In this document: piece after piece, positions 54,201 through 63,760 of the stretch
Layout: every line of letters begins with the position of its first letter
Position numbering within the stretch: the first letter of the stretch is position 1
From: Spirometra erinaceieuropaei
Taxonomy: Eukaryota; Platyhelminthes; Cestoda; Diphyllobothriidea; Diphyllobothriidae
Assembly: GCA_902702965.1 (NCBI GenBank)
Contig: CACRXP010000689.1
Span: 98,573 to 162,572 of the forward strand
Reading direction: 5' to 3'
Length of the DNA stretch: 64,000 nucleotides
Translations under genes and position numbers: made by a program
Notes under the pieces: model-generated
What the model was told of the DNA's origin: nothing
Databases searched by the model: none
What the model saw: the letters and a program-made list of their open reading frames with translations, nothing else

Positions 54201-55790
54201 ATAACATATATATCGGGATGATTATTTTTAATTAATTTCATTTTTTTATAATCAATCTCTACTTATGTATATTTTTTATGTATAGTTATTTTAATTAATA
54301 ATTATCGTAAATGAAATTTTTATTTATATGTTAATTAAATAATTATTCATTTAATTTTCAATTCATAAGGAAATTATTTTGCTTATTTTAACTCTCTAAC
54401 TGAACAAATATACAATATATATATTTTACAAATGATATTTATAGAATTTAAGAAAATTTTTCTTATTCAATAATAAAAAGATGCTAATGAATTTCAATCT
54501 AGAATAAATGCGATAAAATTTTATAACATATATTTGTTTTTTAATTTTTCCTTTACTTTAATTAGAATTTTAATTATAAATTGATTAATTTACTTATTTA
54601 TTTTGTAAAATATTTCTTCAAATAAAAGAATGCATTTCTGGATTATTTCTATTTACGTCAATTATTCGTATTTATTATCGTAATTATCCTTTTAACTAAT
54701 TGTTTCATTCAAAAATAATTTCAATAAATATGTTGGAAATTATAGTTAAATATAATTTTTTATTTCTTCAAACAATTTGTCAATTTAAGGTATTATTATA
54801 TTTATTTTAAATAATTTTAATACTATATTGCTTTTGATATACTAATATTATTTCACTTAATATATTTTAAATAAATTTTATAATATATATATAAATTATA
54901 TTATTTATAATTTCTTAATATAATTTTTATTTATTAATATTTTTACAGACAGTAATTCCGATAATCAATTCACGAAATATTAAGTTAACAATTTTGATAT
55001 ATATTGTATTGACTAGCCACACAATTTATGGTGATTATTTAGAATTAGAAGAATGATTTTTTGATTGTTTTTTTAATTAGGCTTATAAGAATAAAAATTT
55101 CTAAAATTGAAAAATGATATGGAATGTAATAATTTCAATAATTGGTTCATTATGTTTAAAAGTATTAATAATAATTGAAGCAAATAATTTCAAATATGAA
55201 TACAAATATGTGCACCTATGCTGTTAAAACTATTAGAAATATTTTAAGTGGATACTTTTAGATAAATTATACTTATAAGATTAAAAATATAAATGTTATT
55301 ACTAATAGTTGGATACATAATATGTTATAAGCTTCTATGAAATATTAAGTACATTAGCGTATATATAATTAACTATAATTTATTAATGAATCTATCTAAA
55401 CTTGTTATATATGCATATAAATAATCCCAATGATCATAATATGTACCAATTTAGATATCCATATTTTTAAATATTGTTATTCTTATTGGTTGAAAATATT
55501 AATTATCACTACGTGTTAATTATTTAACCAATCACGTAGATATTTCTGATTACTATTCTGTTGGCCGTATAAAAATTAAAATCAAATTGCAAAAATCGTA
55601 AATAATGACTTATTTAGAGATAATTGTAATTAAATTTAAATCATAATTTTCCTCAATTATTATATTGTAATAATTATTAACTAATAATTCGTAAGACATT
55701 AAACATAATATTTCTAGTTATTAAAAGATTTTATTCTCAACACTTTTAATAAAATATTATTGCATATACAGATGTTATATTGAGAAAGGT
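51273..55790. other. 4.5-kb AT-rich block without genes
   Basis: Composition changes abruptly at 51273 to long runs of A and T with motifs such as TTAATTAATTAA, AATAATTAT and TTTATA throughout. There is no tandem period that I can see and no frame longer than about 60 codons. The only GC-rich island is at 52920-53010. It is probably an AT-rich non-coding expansion or remnant; I find no mitochondrial or plasmid-type gene in it. Confidence 0.75.
52943..52963 (+). other. G-run, possible G-quadruplex motif
   Basis: Within the AT-rich block the plus strand carries GGGG-A-GGG-AGGT and then nine G in a row. Four or more runs of at least three G with short spacers fit the usual G-quadruplex pattern. 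It is the strongest G cluster in the window. Confidence 0.5.
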
Positions 55791-55794
55791 GATG

Positions 55795-55875
55795 TTCTTT
55801 GGGAAACAGCAACATATTATTGTGAATTTTCGAGACTGGTTCCCCAGCTCGTATGCAGACAACGGGTGTGCAAAA
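55795..55875 (+). pseudogene. PLE RT scrap, plus strand
   Basis: The plus strand reads GDVLWETATYYCEFSRLVPQ followed by L-V. This is the counterpart of the minus-strand GDVLYETVKFYCKFSNLVPQ at 57127-57065. The fragment lies exactly where the AT-rich block ends, in opposite orientation to the PLE that follows. It has no further PLE sequence on this strand. Confidence 0.6.
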
Positions 55876-55899
55876 GCAATTAACTTCTAGGCTGAGTCT

Positions 55900-56520
55900 G
55901 GCAGAAGGATTTTATGATTGGTTGAGGTCATCATCTCGGGATTAGTTGAATCAGTTTGAATCTGTCCTTAACGATTTTGTATGTGGCATCTAAATCGATA
56001 TGCCGGTTGATGCATGCCTCATCTGAGTGCATTGCCTCCAGGAATTCGCGGCCTTTCCTTGTCTGAGGCGCCATCATTGCGAGTGTTTTCCCATGCGAAT
56101 TTATGCCCAGCGTCCAGTGTGTGCATGGCCACCTGCGAAAGATAGTCGCGTCTCTTCACCGCTAACTGATGCTCATGTATACGGGTTGAGACAGATTTCC
56201 CAGTTAAGCCAAAATGAACGGCAGCATAACTAGAACATGGGATTTTGTAGGCAACACCTTTTCTTTCGAGATAACCAACCCTGTCAAGCTGTGTGCTTAA
56301 GGTAGTTTCCGGTTGGTGTGCTACGTGTATCTGGTACTTTTTCAACTGTCTTTCGACAAGTTCAGATACATTTTTGACGTATGGGAGAGTTCGCCATGTG
56401 GTTTGTTTTGGTGCCTGAGCGGCCGTAGCATTGGAAATACCTTTTCCCTTGAAATGCTGGTGCCTCACGCATTGATGTATAAAGTCATGCGGGTACCCAT
56501 TTTGGGAGAACATTTGTAGA
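55900..56520 (-). pseudogene. PLE GIY-YIG endonuclease domain, degraded
   Basis: A 164-residue frame (56019-56513) contains SELVERQLKKYQI, then VGYLERKGVAYKIPCSSYAA, VHFGLTGKSVSTRIHEHQLA and QVAMHTLDAGHKFAWENT. The order K-GV-Y-IPC, GLTGRS-x-x-TR-x-x-EH, H-x-x-x-GH matches the C-terminal GIY-YIG nuclease of Penelope-like elements, but the YIGQTGR core is VHFGLTGK, so the catalytic Tyr is gone. Beyond 56019 the minus strand continues MHSDEACINRHIDLDATYK, paralleled by the copy at 59720-59932. It follows the PLE RT of 56520-57127 on the same strand. Confidence 0.8.
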
Positions 56521-57127
56521 GGTATTTCACTTCTGCTCGATAACTTGTTTCGTCAGAGCAGTGGGTTTTGGTTTGATTCAGAAGGCTGTAGACTGTGCTC
56601 CGTTTGTGAGAGACAGGGTAGTTACTCTCAAAGTGTTAGATGACCTCTGAATACGCCTCTTTGCGATAAACTGATGTCTGAAGTGATCCATCGGTTTTTC
56701 AACGTACAAGGACATCTAGGAATGGGATTTGTCCATTGAAGTCTGTTTCGAAAGTAAATGGAATTCCTAAAAATATGGAGTTAATATTGGTATGGAGCAG
56801 ATTCAACCGATCTTTCTTGACGATGACAAAAGTGGCATCTACGTATCGCAGCCAAAGTTTTGGGTTGACTGTGAGAAGGGCTATGCTCTCTAATTTCTGC
56901 AGTAATGCTTCTGCCAGGAAACCGGATATTAATGAACCTATGGGAGCAGCTTTTAATTGCCGGTAGCATTGATTTGAAAAGGAAAAATTGGTCTCCAAAC
57001 AGAGATCAATGAGTTGAAGTAATGCTTCTGGAGGCACCTGAGAAGTATATGTTTGAAGGAGTTGGGGTACCAGATTCGAAAATTTACAATAAAATTTTAC
57101 TGTTTCATAAAGAACATCACCTTTCAA
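56520..57127 (-). pseudogene. PLE reverse transcriptase, C-terminal half
   Basis: A 142-residue frame (56699-57127) holds LCLETNFSFSNQCYRQLKAA (32-61 region), PIGSLISGFLAEALLQKLE (63-80), LRYVDATFVIVKK (93-105) and IPFLDVLV (134-141). These are the GxPMGSPLS, YVDD and PFLDVL blocks of Penelope-like RTs. The catalytic YVDD reads YVDA, removing one metal-binding Asp. Downstream, broken frames read KTDGSLQTSVYRKEAYSEV and HPVSHKRSTVYSLLNQ-like sequence. The RT N-terminal half is absent: the copy starts at GDVLYETV next to AT-rich DNA. Confidence 0.85.
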
Positions 57128-57129
57128 AT

Positions 57130-57445
57130 TTATATACCTTGGGATGCGTGCTTTTCCGGTTAGATTGAATATTACATATAATGCCTCTAATCACATAAAT
57201 ACATTTGAAAATAAAAATAATTAGTTACGCTTAATAAATCGAGATAAGTTCCGCAAATATTCCCATGTTAAAATTGAAAAGTCAAGTTGGCGAACGCACG
57301 TTTTCGGTAATTCTTCCTCAGGCCAATACAATTACATGAAACGAATGAAAATGTACAAAATCAACAGTGTTTATAGATGCCTCAAGGGCTATTAAGTCAC
57401 TAACACTCATCATCCCCACGCCGCCCGCATGAGAAGGTCGGCGGG
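57130..57445. other. AT-rich spacer, no gene
   Basis: About 300 bases, AT-rich at first and then of ordinary composition, between two PLE copies. Nothing assignable. Confidence 0.5.
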
Positions 57446-57447
57446 TG

Positions 57448-57957
57448 TTAGTCGTCAGGGCTAGGGGAGGGGGTTAAGAGAGTCTTTGAGTAATGATCTT
57501 GGGTTGAGTACACGGAGTACCCATCATCGTGATTAGGGATTTGAGGCGGCATGGCTTCATCACTTGGGGTTGGCGTTGGCGTTGGCCACGGCAGCGAAAG
57601 CGCTTGTGTCAGAGTTTTCTGACAGCATAACACCGGATTCACTAACCGTATAGCTACTGCCTCTGCCGTTGCTAGTATCCTTTGGCGTAGGCCTTTAGAG
57701 AAGCATGTTGGTGTCCGGTAGACAACCTGAAATGCTTTCTTGGCATGGACTCGGTGGTTCGTATCGATTAAATGCGCGAGAATAGAACTCGAAATCGACC
57801 GGGTCTCACCTCTGTCTAGCCAGGCGGGCATATGTTCACGTACTCTCTTTACCAGGCGTCTCGTTGTGCGGCCGATGTATCCTGCTCCACAGGAGCAAGT
57901 GAATGAATAAATGCACATTGATGTGGCCTCCAACGGTAGTCTGTCTTTACCTCCCAA
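57448..57957 (-). CDS. PLE GIY-YIG endonuclease domain
   Basis: A 169-residue frame encodes the C-terminal nuclease of a Penelope-like element. GGKDRLPLEATSMCIYSFTC (2-21) leads into CSCGAGYIGRTTRRL (21-35), VKRVREHMPAWL (36-47) and SSSILAHLIDTNHRVHAKKA (56-75), then a Pro/Thr-rich tail. The GYIGRT core, the Arg in helix 1 and the downstream H-L-x-x-T-x-H block are preserved. The nuclease nicks the target for insertion. It belongs to a different PLE lineage from 55900-57127 and resembles the fragment at 63761-64000, which shares YIGRTTR, R-REHMPA and LAHLIDT. It is fused in position, though in another frame, to the PLE N-terminal region at 57947-58747. Confidence 0.85.
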   Translation of the reverse strand: MGGKDRLPLEATSMCIYSFTCSCGAGYIGRTTRRLVKRVREHMPAWLDRGETRSISSSILAHLIDTNHRVHAKKAFQVVYRTPTCFSKGLRQRILATAEAVAIRLVNPVLCCQKTLTQALSLPWPTPTPTPSDEAMPPQIPNHDDGYSVYSTQDHYSKTLLTPSPSPDD

Positions 57958-58747
57958 ACGTAGGAGGGGAGAGTTTGTGAAGCATACGCGTAAATTCGCC
58001 GCAGGNTTGTTTGTGAATTTTAGGAAGGCCGTACATTCTTGGTATTGTCGAGCCCACCGGTCTCAGTCGTTCATACTCTTTGCTAGACAAATGGCCTTCT
58101 TTGCAGAGATCTTTGAGAATAGTCGTCAGCTGACCCTCGACAGCCTCCGTGCGATCCTTATCTTTCTCAGATTTTGAGAACTTGGAACGATCCGACAGTA
58201 TTTCCTCTAGTTTCGCCACATAATCTGTCCTATCCATCAGTACTACTCCTGAACCTTTATCCGGTCTAGTAAGCACAATGTTTTTGTTTTTACGAAGCTC
58301 CCTAAGACTATCGATATGGGCCCTTGTCAAGGGACCCTTGTTTCTCGGGGACTTCCTTAGATACTGTTGGCAGCAGTTAACCAGAGTCGACTTAAAACAA
58401 TCAACTTCTCTAGCTTCGGTGGGTTTTAGATCTGCAGTCTGACTAAAGAGACTCTCAAATTGGATTTCTAGCTCTAACTGTTTCGGCATCCGCCGTGCAA
58501 TACAAAACTTAGGGCCAAGAGCTAGTACCTCTACGAGATCTTTATCAAGACGTACTGAAGAATAGTTATGCACGTACCGTTCCGGATTGTTCGGAAGGAC
58601 GGTCTGAGGTTTTACTGACTGGACGCTTCGTAGGAGCTTAGTCCACCTGGCCTCCATTCTTTTAATTCTGACTGTATCCACATAGTCTTTAAATGCCAAT
58701 CTCTCGTGGTTTTCAAGGCAGTCAAGAGCCCCTGATCTCTGACACAA
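57947..58747 (-). pseudogene. PLE N-terminal region and first RT blocks
   Basis: A 266-residue frame carries the upstream domain and the beginning of a Penelope-like RT: CIARRMPKQLELEIQFESLF, RAHIDSLRELRKNKNIVLTR followed by PDKGSGVVLMDRTDYVAKLE, and PRMYGLPKIHK (236-246). R-P-DKG-x-VV and (Y)GLPKIHK are hallmark PLE motifs. Right after LPKIHKQ the sequence meets the only ambiguous base of the window (n at 58006), and then jumps to the region just ahead of GIY-YIG. The RT core with the GxPMGS, YVDD and PFLDVL blocks is missing. The frame then changes before the GIY-YIG domain. The Met at 58747 is the first in the open stretch. Confidence 0.85.
58006..58006. other. single ambiguous base (n)
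   Basis: The only n in the window. It sits between LPKIHKQ and the pre-GIY-YIG region of a PLE, exactly where the RT core is absent, so it may mark a collapsed assembly join and not a simple miscall. Confidence 0.9.
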
Positions 58748-58769
58748 GTTCCGCTGGAGTTCTTTAATT

Positions 58770-59565
58770 CCGGCATTAATAAATTATCAAATAGATTTAA
58801 TTAATCAGTTGTAGGATTTTCGATGAAATAATGATAAAAGAATACACAAATAATTATTATCTTCCTACTGACAACTATTTACTCAATATTTAATAAAAAT
58901 TTACGCAGCAACCGTCAAAAAAATAAAATTCACTATTAAATAAATATTTGTTATAATTATTGTGCTAATAGTGATAACAATTTTAACTCAATATTGCCAA
59001 ATTTTATTAGATTAACTTAACTAAAAATGATATTTATTAAATATTAACATCATCTGAAATGTAAGTTTTTAATTTTCAATAAATAATATTTTTCTTAATT
59101 AATACAAATTTCAACAATAAAAATTAATAATTTCCGTATTTATAATGATTATTATAATTGTATTAATATCCATATGTAATACGAATATATTTAGTTATCA
59201 TTAATAAAAAGAATTTTTATTTAAATTTAAAATTATTTTCGTGTAAATGAATAATTATTGGGAATTATTACTTTATTGATCAGTATTTTATGTACAGGAT
59301 TTATGATAATAATATGATATTTACAATAATTGTACGAGTAATAATTAGAATAATTACAATAATTTGTTGAACCTAGACTCAAATTAAATTATAATGGTAG
59401 TTATTAGAATTATTCTTACTTCACAACTGTGAGATATTAATTAATTAATTAATCATTATTGTATTTATAGTATTTATAATAATAGAATTACAATTACATG
59501 AATTATACTTATTAATTTAACTTCTAATTATAACAATGAAAATTAAGTCAGATTATTTGGGCAGT
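58770..59565. other. AT-rich block without genes
   Basis: About 0.8 kb with the same extreme AT character as 51273-55790. No reading frame, tandem period or RNA gene is visible. Confidence 0.65.
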
Positions 59566-59569
59566 GAAC

Positions 59570-59640
59570 AAATTTTAGTGAGTAATTTATCGAGACCGTT
59601 TCCACAATTCGTCGTCAGATTTTTGGACTATGGACAAAAA
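59570..59640 (+). pseudogene. PLE RT scrap, plus strand
   Basis: The plus strand reads EQILVSNLSRPFPQFVVRFL, comparable with YCEFSRLVPQL at 55795-55875. Again it lies at the edge of an AT-rich block and points opposite to the PLE fragment that follows. The match is short. Confidence 0.4.
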
Positions 59641-59719
59641 CAGTTAGCTATTTGACAGTGTCGAACAAGTGAATTTATTGTTAGCCGAATCCCCAGCCAT
59701 TGCGTGTCAATGATTTTCG

Positions 59720-60590
59720 TCATCCCCTCGGCCTTGACGGCGCTCGCTTCCATTTGACGTTGAGATACTTGTACGTAGCATCCAAATCGTAATGCCGATA
59801 GATGCATGCCTCATTTGAGTGCATTGTCTTCAGGAATTCGCGGCCTTTCCTTATTGGACAGAAGCCAGCAATGCAGGTGTTCCCACATGCAACTTTGTGT
59901 CCAGTGTCCAGTGTGTGCATAGCCACCAGCAATAGATGATCTCGTCTCCTTACCGCTAACTGATGCTCATGTATGCGGGTAGAGGCAGGTTTCCCAGTTT
60001 GGCTACAATAGACGGCATCACAACTGGAAGGTGGTATTTAGTAGACAACACCTTCTCTACCAAGATAGTCAACCCTCTCCTTAGGGCGTACAAGCTGTGT
60101 GCGCAAGGTGGTTTTAGGTTGGTGTGCTACTTGTATCTGATGTTTTTCCAGCTGTCCTTCGACGAGATCAGATACATTTTTCACGTATGAGTCGTCCTCC
60201 AGGTGAATGTTTTTGGTGCCTGTGTGGTCGTGTTGTTCGAAATTCCTTTGTGTTTAAACTCGCACAAAGCTGCGCGGGTACTCGTTGTGAAAAAGAAATT
60301 TGAAAAGGTATTTCATTTCTGCTTGATAACTTTCTTCATCAGAGCAGTGTGTTTCAGCTCGGCTTAGCAGACTGTAGATAGTACTCCTCTTGTGAGAGAT
60401 GGGATGGTTACTCTCAAAAATGTAGAATGACCTCCGAGTATGTTTCTTTGCGATAAGCTGAAGTGTGCAGGGAGCCATCAGTTTTTCGGCATACGAGGAC
60501 ATCCAGAAATGGGAGCTGCCCATCAACCTCCGTTTCAAAATTGAACCTGATTCCTGGATCTGTGGAGTTAAGATTTGTGTGGAGCTGGTC
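59720..60590 (-). pseudogene. PLE RT end and GIY-YIG region, degraded
   Basis: From 60590 the minus strand reads RDQLHTNLNSTDPG, FNFETEVDGQLPFLDVLVCR, KTDGSLHTSAYRKETYSEV, a frame-broken FESNHPISHKRSTIYSLLSR, and HCSDEESYQAEMKYLFKFLF. Later comes a degraded GIY-YIG part, and finally VAMHTLDTGHKVACGNTC, MHSNEACIYRHYDLDATYKY. It is collinear with 55900-56800 and belongs to the same PLE family. It is truncated on its 5' side within the block before PFLDVL and many stops interrupt it. Confidence 0.75.
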
Positions 60591-60710
60591 TCTTATATAA
60601 CAAATGTGTTAATAATTATTAATTAATTAATAATTAATCAATCATAATTATTTTTTAAATGATTATCATAATAATATCATCATAATGACAGTAATTATAC
60701 TAATTTTCAT
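60591..60710. other. short AT-rich block
   Basis: About 120 bases rich in TTAATTAATTAATAATTA-like sequence directly at the truncated PLE edge, like the larger AT-rich blocks. Confidence 0.6.
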
Positions 60711-61085
60711 AACCTCCTACCTGGGCACCGCCACGCGTTGCTGTGGCTCAATCTGATGAATTGGGAAACAAGGGAAAGAACAAGGAGCACGTTCCCAACT
60801 GAGAAAAATATAAGGGCCGTCGGTTGGTGGTATGTATTTTGTGCGAAACTCAGGATTGTCCTACCAGCCTCTGTCGAAGATAGGGCAAATGTTAGCTGCA
60901 CCCAGTCGCGCTCGAGACTTCCGGAGTAAGTGATGACGGCGGGCAGTTATTTGGTCTACTGGAACGTTTTGCCAGTCCCTTCTGGCGCATCTGGGAAGAC
61001 GATTCCTCTAACCCCGTCACTGACATTCCGCATTATTTGACCGTAAATACCATTCTGCTCCAGTTTTCGCTTAGGAATGTTTGAT
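60711..61085. other. no gene recognised
   Basis: Mixed-composition sequence of about 375 bases with no assignable motif. It might include the 3' flank of the Helitron remnant to its right. Confidence 0.4.
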
Positions 61086-61089
61086 TGCA

Positions 61090-62070
61090 AGCATGGCAAA
61101 AGTTGAATCGTATTTTATTTTTGTTCATGGTGCAAAACCACATCTAACGAAGCAGCAGTAGATTGGTTTTGCGGTGACATCTCCAGTTGATTATGGCCTT
61201 TGTTCGCAAGTTCTGCGTGCGTATCCTCAATCAATATTAACGCCTCGATGTAGACTCCTGCTGTGCAAGCTACATTTGAATTTTCCTTGCATAGTTGACA
61301 AAAGATATCTTCAGCCATGTGCAATTTCTATTTTTCCGGTAAATCTGTTAGAGATGAAGGAGAGAATGAGGTCAATATGACTGCAAACAATGCATGAATT
61401 TGATGTGGATGGGACATGTTGCAGGCGTCATTAATACATACTTTCCACAGTTGATCGTTCTCCAGTAACTGAAGAGCATGACACGCACTGCTCAAAGTGA
61501 CATGCGTATCGCCGTTGGCAGATTTCAATTGCTGGAAAGACGTTGGACTGGGCACATTCACCAACACCATGCGAGGTAAGATTTCGATGCACAGTGTGCA
61601 GTCTGCCTATCTCAGTTCTTTGAGTATACCGGGGTGTCCGTCCACTTGCTCTCCTCGCTTGCGTCGCTCGGATGATCTTCTACACACATTCCCTTTGTGA
61701 TACGTAGGCACTTCCAAATACGGCGGTGTTATCGCAAACGCGTCTGTTTGGCTTAACGTAGAGAACGCAGCTAATATTTTTGCCGGGAGACCTAAGGCAA
61801 CTTTTTGTACATTTGCATCTGTAAAGTGAGCGTATTGCCCATTCTCCAACTGCACTGCAAGTGAACAACACCTGGGCTTTGCTAATGGATGGGGAATGAA
61901 AGAATTCGCTACACGGCTTTTTTGCTGCTAACGCATCTTTCAGTCCAATACTGTGCTATTTCATCGATTTGTATGCCCGCATCCCTTTTACTCCTTTCGA
62001 TTTAAAGGCCGACAACGGCCATCTCGCTGCCTTAATTCACGTACTTACAAACGTACCTAATTCATTTCCC
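61090..62070 (-). pseudogene. Helitron replicase, two-tyrosine motif and following region
   Basis: Reading down the minus strand: IRYVCKYVN, a stop, then GSEMAVVGL near 62065-62010, which carries the Y-x-x-K-Y catalytic pair of Helitron Rep. Then DEIAQYWTERCVSSKKA, QLENGQYAHFTDANVQKVAL, AFSTLSQTDAF, and in another frame PSPTSFQQLKSANGD, ACHALQLLENDQLWKVCIND, ACNMSHPHQIHALFAVILTS, and finally HMAEDIFCQLC and EALILIEDTHAELANKGHNQ. These match, in order, the conserved stretch between Rep and helicase in animal Helitron proteins. Stops and frameshifts break it. The SF1 helicase domain that should follow is absent, so the element is truncated near 61090. Confidence 0.85.
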
Positions 62071-62074
62071 GGAA

Positions 62075-62880
62075 TTGTAGTTTTCCACGTTTATGTGAGC
62101 GGCGTTTGGCTTTTAAAACAAAGGCGAATAGGAAACAACCCAGCGATTATCGACTTGTATGTTACCGATTCACATTCATACGGTTGCCAATTTGCCGACG
62201 ACTTCCGCTGGTCCTTTTCGGTATAAGGGACTTCCGTTGTTACCGGTAATCGTGTTGCGTGCGAGTGTCCAATGATATCTCTAAGAGCACTTTCCATCTA
62301 TCATGCCGCGGGTTAAGGGATGGTAGGAGAATTGGGATTCAGTGCACCGCAAGGTCCATGTATCATATTCTTCACCACAACTTCAAGCAAATCATTGTCA
62401 ACGTCGGCGTCAGATAATTCAGCGCATATTGCATCGTCGATTTCGTTGGAAGTGATCTTGTTATAGAGCCACATTAAGCCATGTGCATGGGGCAGTCCCC
62501 TCTCTTGCCGTTCCACCTAATACATTCAACAGCGCACAGAATTAACCTCCTCGTGTTTCACCATGAAGTCCATCAGAGATTGCAGTTTCTTCCCGAAAAC
62601 ACGTGCTGTGATGTCATACCTATTTACGGTCGATAACCCAGGAAGTAACAGCTGATACATATCCCCCAAAGCTGGATTGCATGTAAATGTAATAAATAGG
62701 TCTGGACGCCCGTACTGGCAAACGCAAGCAATAGCACTCGAGCGTACTCGAACATATGACGCGAACTGTCTGTATATGTGGATGACAAAATTGTTAGTCT
62801 TACAACGCTGTCTGTACTACCGTCGTTTACAACTGCATCATGCAAAGGAATTTTTTTCAGAGCGCAGTTTGGTCTGATTC
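62075..62880 (-). pseudogene. Helitron replicase, HUH endonuclease part
   Basis: The frame at 62313-62516 reads ERQERGLPHAHGLMWLYNKI, containing the HAH version of the HUH motif that binds the catalytic metal, then DDAICAELSDADVDNDLLEV and VVKNMIHGPCGALNPNSP. This is the rolling-circle Rep domain of a Helitron. Further upstream (62520-62880) broken frames read TARVFGKKLQSLMDFMVKHE and LLLPGLSTVNRYD-like segments, as expected ahead of the HUH motif. Together with the two-tyrosine motif downstream both catalytic elements of the nuclease are still recognisable, though the coding sequence is interrupted many times. Confidence 0.85.
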
Positions 62881-62959
62881 AAGCAAATGAAAAGCAGGCC
62901 TTTCTGTTTCGTTTTTCGTATGCGTATCCACAATGCAGTGGTGAAACAAATGACGGCAT

Positions 62960-63745
62960 TTAAAAAGGAGGATTACTTACACTCTGTTGAATCAAAAGTC
63001 GGTTTGAGTAGTAGTTCATTGCGCAGCATTTCATGTGCCTTACCTCGTCAATGACTGGCGTTACCATCCTAACGTTGAAGTGATATCCACCGGTACCATC
63101 TCGAAAAGTAAATAGATACTGCGTCATGGCGTTCCTCAGCGTCTCCATTCAAATCGTGGGGCTCAGTTCTGTTTGCGCTTGATGGAAGAACTTGACGAAT
63201 TCCTTCACATTCATAAATCTCATTCTACTCCTTCCCACCCTCAAGGCAATGTGCAAGTCGAGCAAACGAATAATCCGCTCAAAGCGCTAATTCAAGCCTT
63301 TGACAACAATTGCACTGGCTCCTCCTAGGATGCCGCTTTTCCTCAGTGCCTTCTTACCTATCGATCTGCCACGCACTCGTCAACGGATCACACACCTTTT
63401 GCCCTTATATACGGCCGTGAGATACACCTTCTACTTGAAAATTCCTGTCTTCTTCCGCTTTCATCGCAAGCTCACCCTCACTAATTTGTACGGAATCTCA
63501 TAGCTAGCCTCTATCGTACACACGAGCTTGCTCATACGTACCTCTCTCGTTAGGAAACCTTCTTATTTGCTGTGGTTCCTTTGTAGCGGCCGAGTAGGGT
63601 TGTGCGTGTGGAGGTTCATACGTGTCAATCACCGGGCGTGGTAGCTTGGGCTCCTTCTGGCGAGAACACAGAGAGATTTCTTTAAAAATTTGTGTTACAC
63701 CTTCATGCACACTGGCGAAATACAGGGATGGGGTAGACATAGTAG
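62960..63745 (-). pseudogene. Helitron protein, N-terminal region
   Basis: A 62-residue frame (62960-63148) reads MTQYLFTFRDGTGGYHFNVR, the degenerate form of the YPL-F-x-GxxGYH block that precedes Rep in Helitron proteins, followed by MNYYSNRLLIQQ, matching the Y-x-x-RLM-x-R helix. Further upstream a 78-residue frame (63504-63740) and intervening sequence have no sure motif but are collinear with the expected N-terminal region. The upstream end near 63745 is followed by a plus-strand PLE. Start and 5' terminus (TC) of the element cannot be fixed. Confidence 0.6.
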
Positions 63746-63760
63746 TACATAAACGAATTG

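Noticed and set aside
51273..55790. Mitochondrial or plasmid-derived insertion
   Set aside because: Composition is suggestive, but I see no mitochondrial gene, rRNA-like or tRNA-like sequence in it, and the frames are very short.
56313..56519. Plus-strand frame over the PLE
   Set aside because: It is the antisense of the PLE RT/GIY-YIG sequence, whose motifs are clear on the minus strand.
60300..60400. Second hammerhead-like motif (TCATCAG ... GTGTTTCAG)
   Set aside because: The words fall within PLE RT coding sequence (HCSDEES region), lack GAAAC-GTC and have no stem II.
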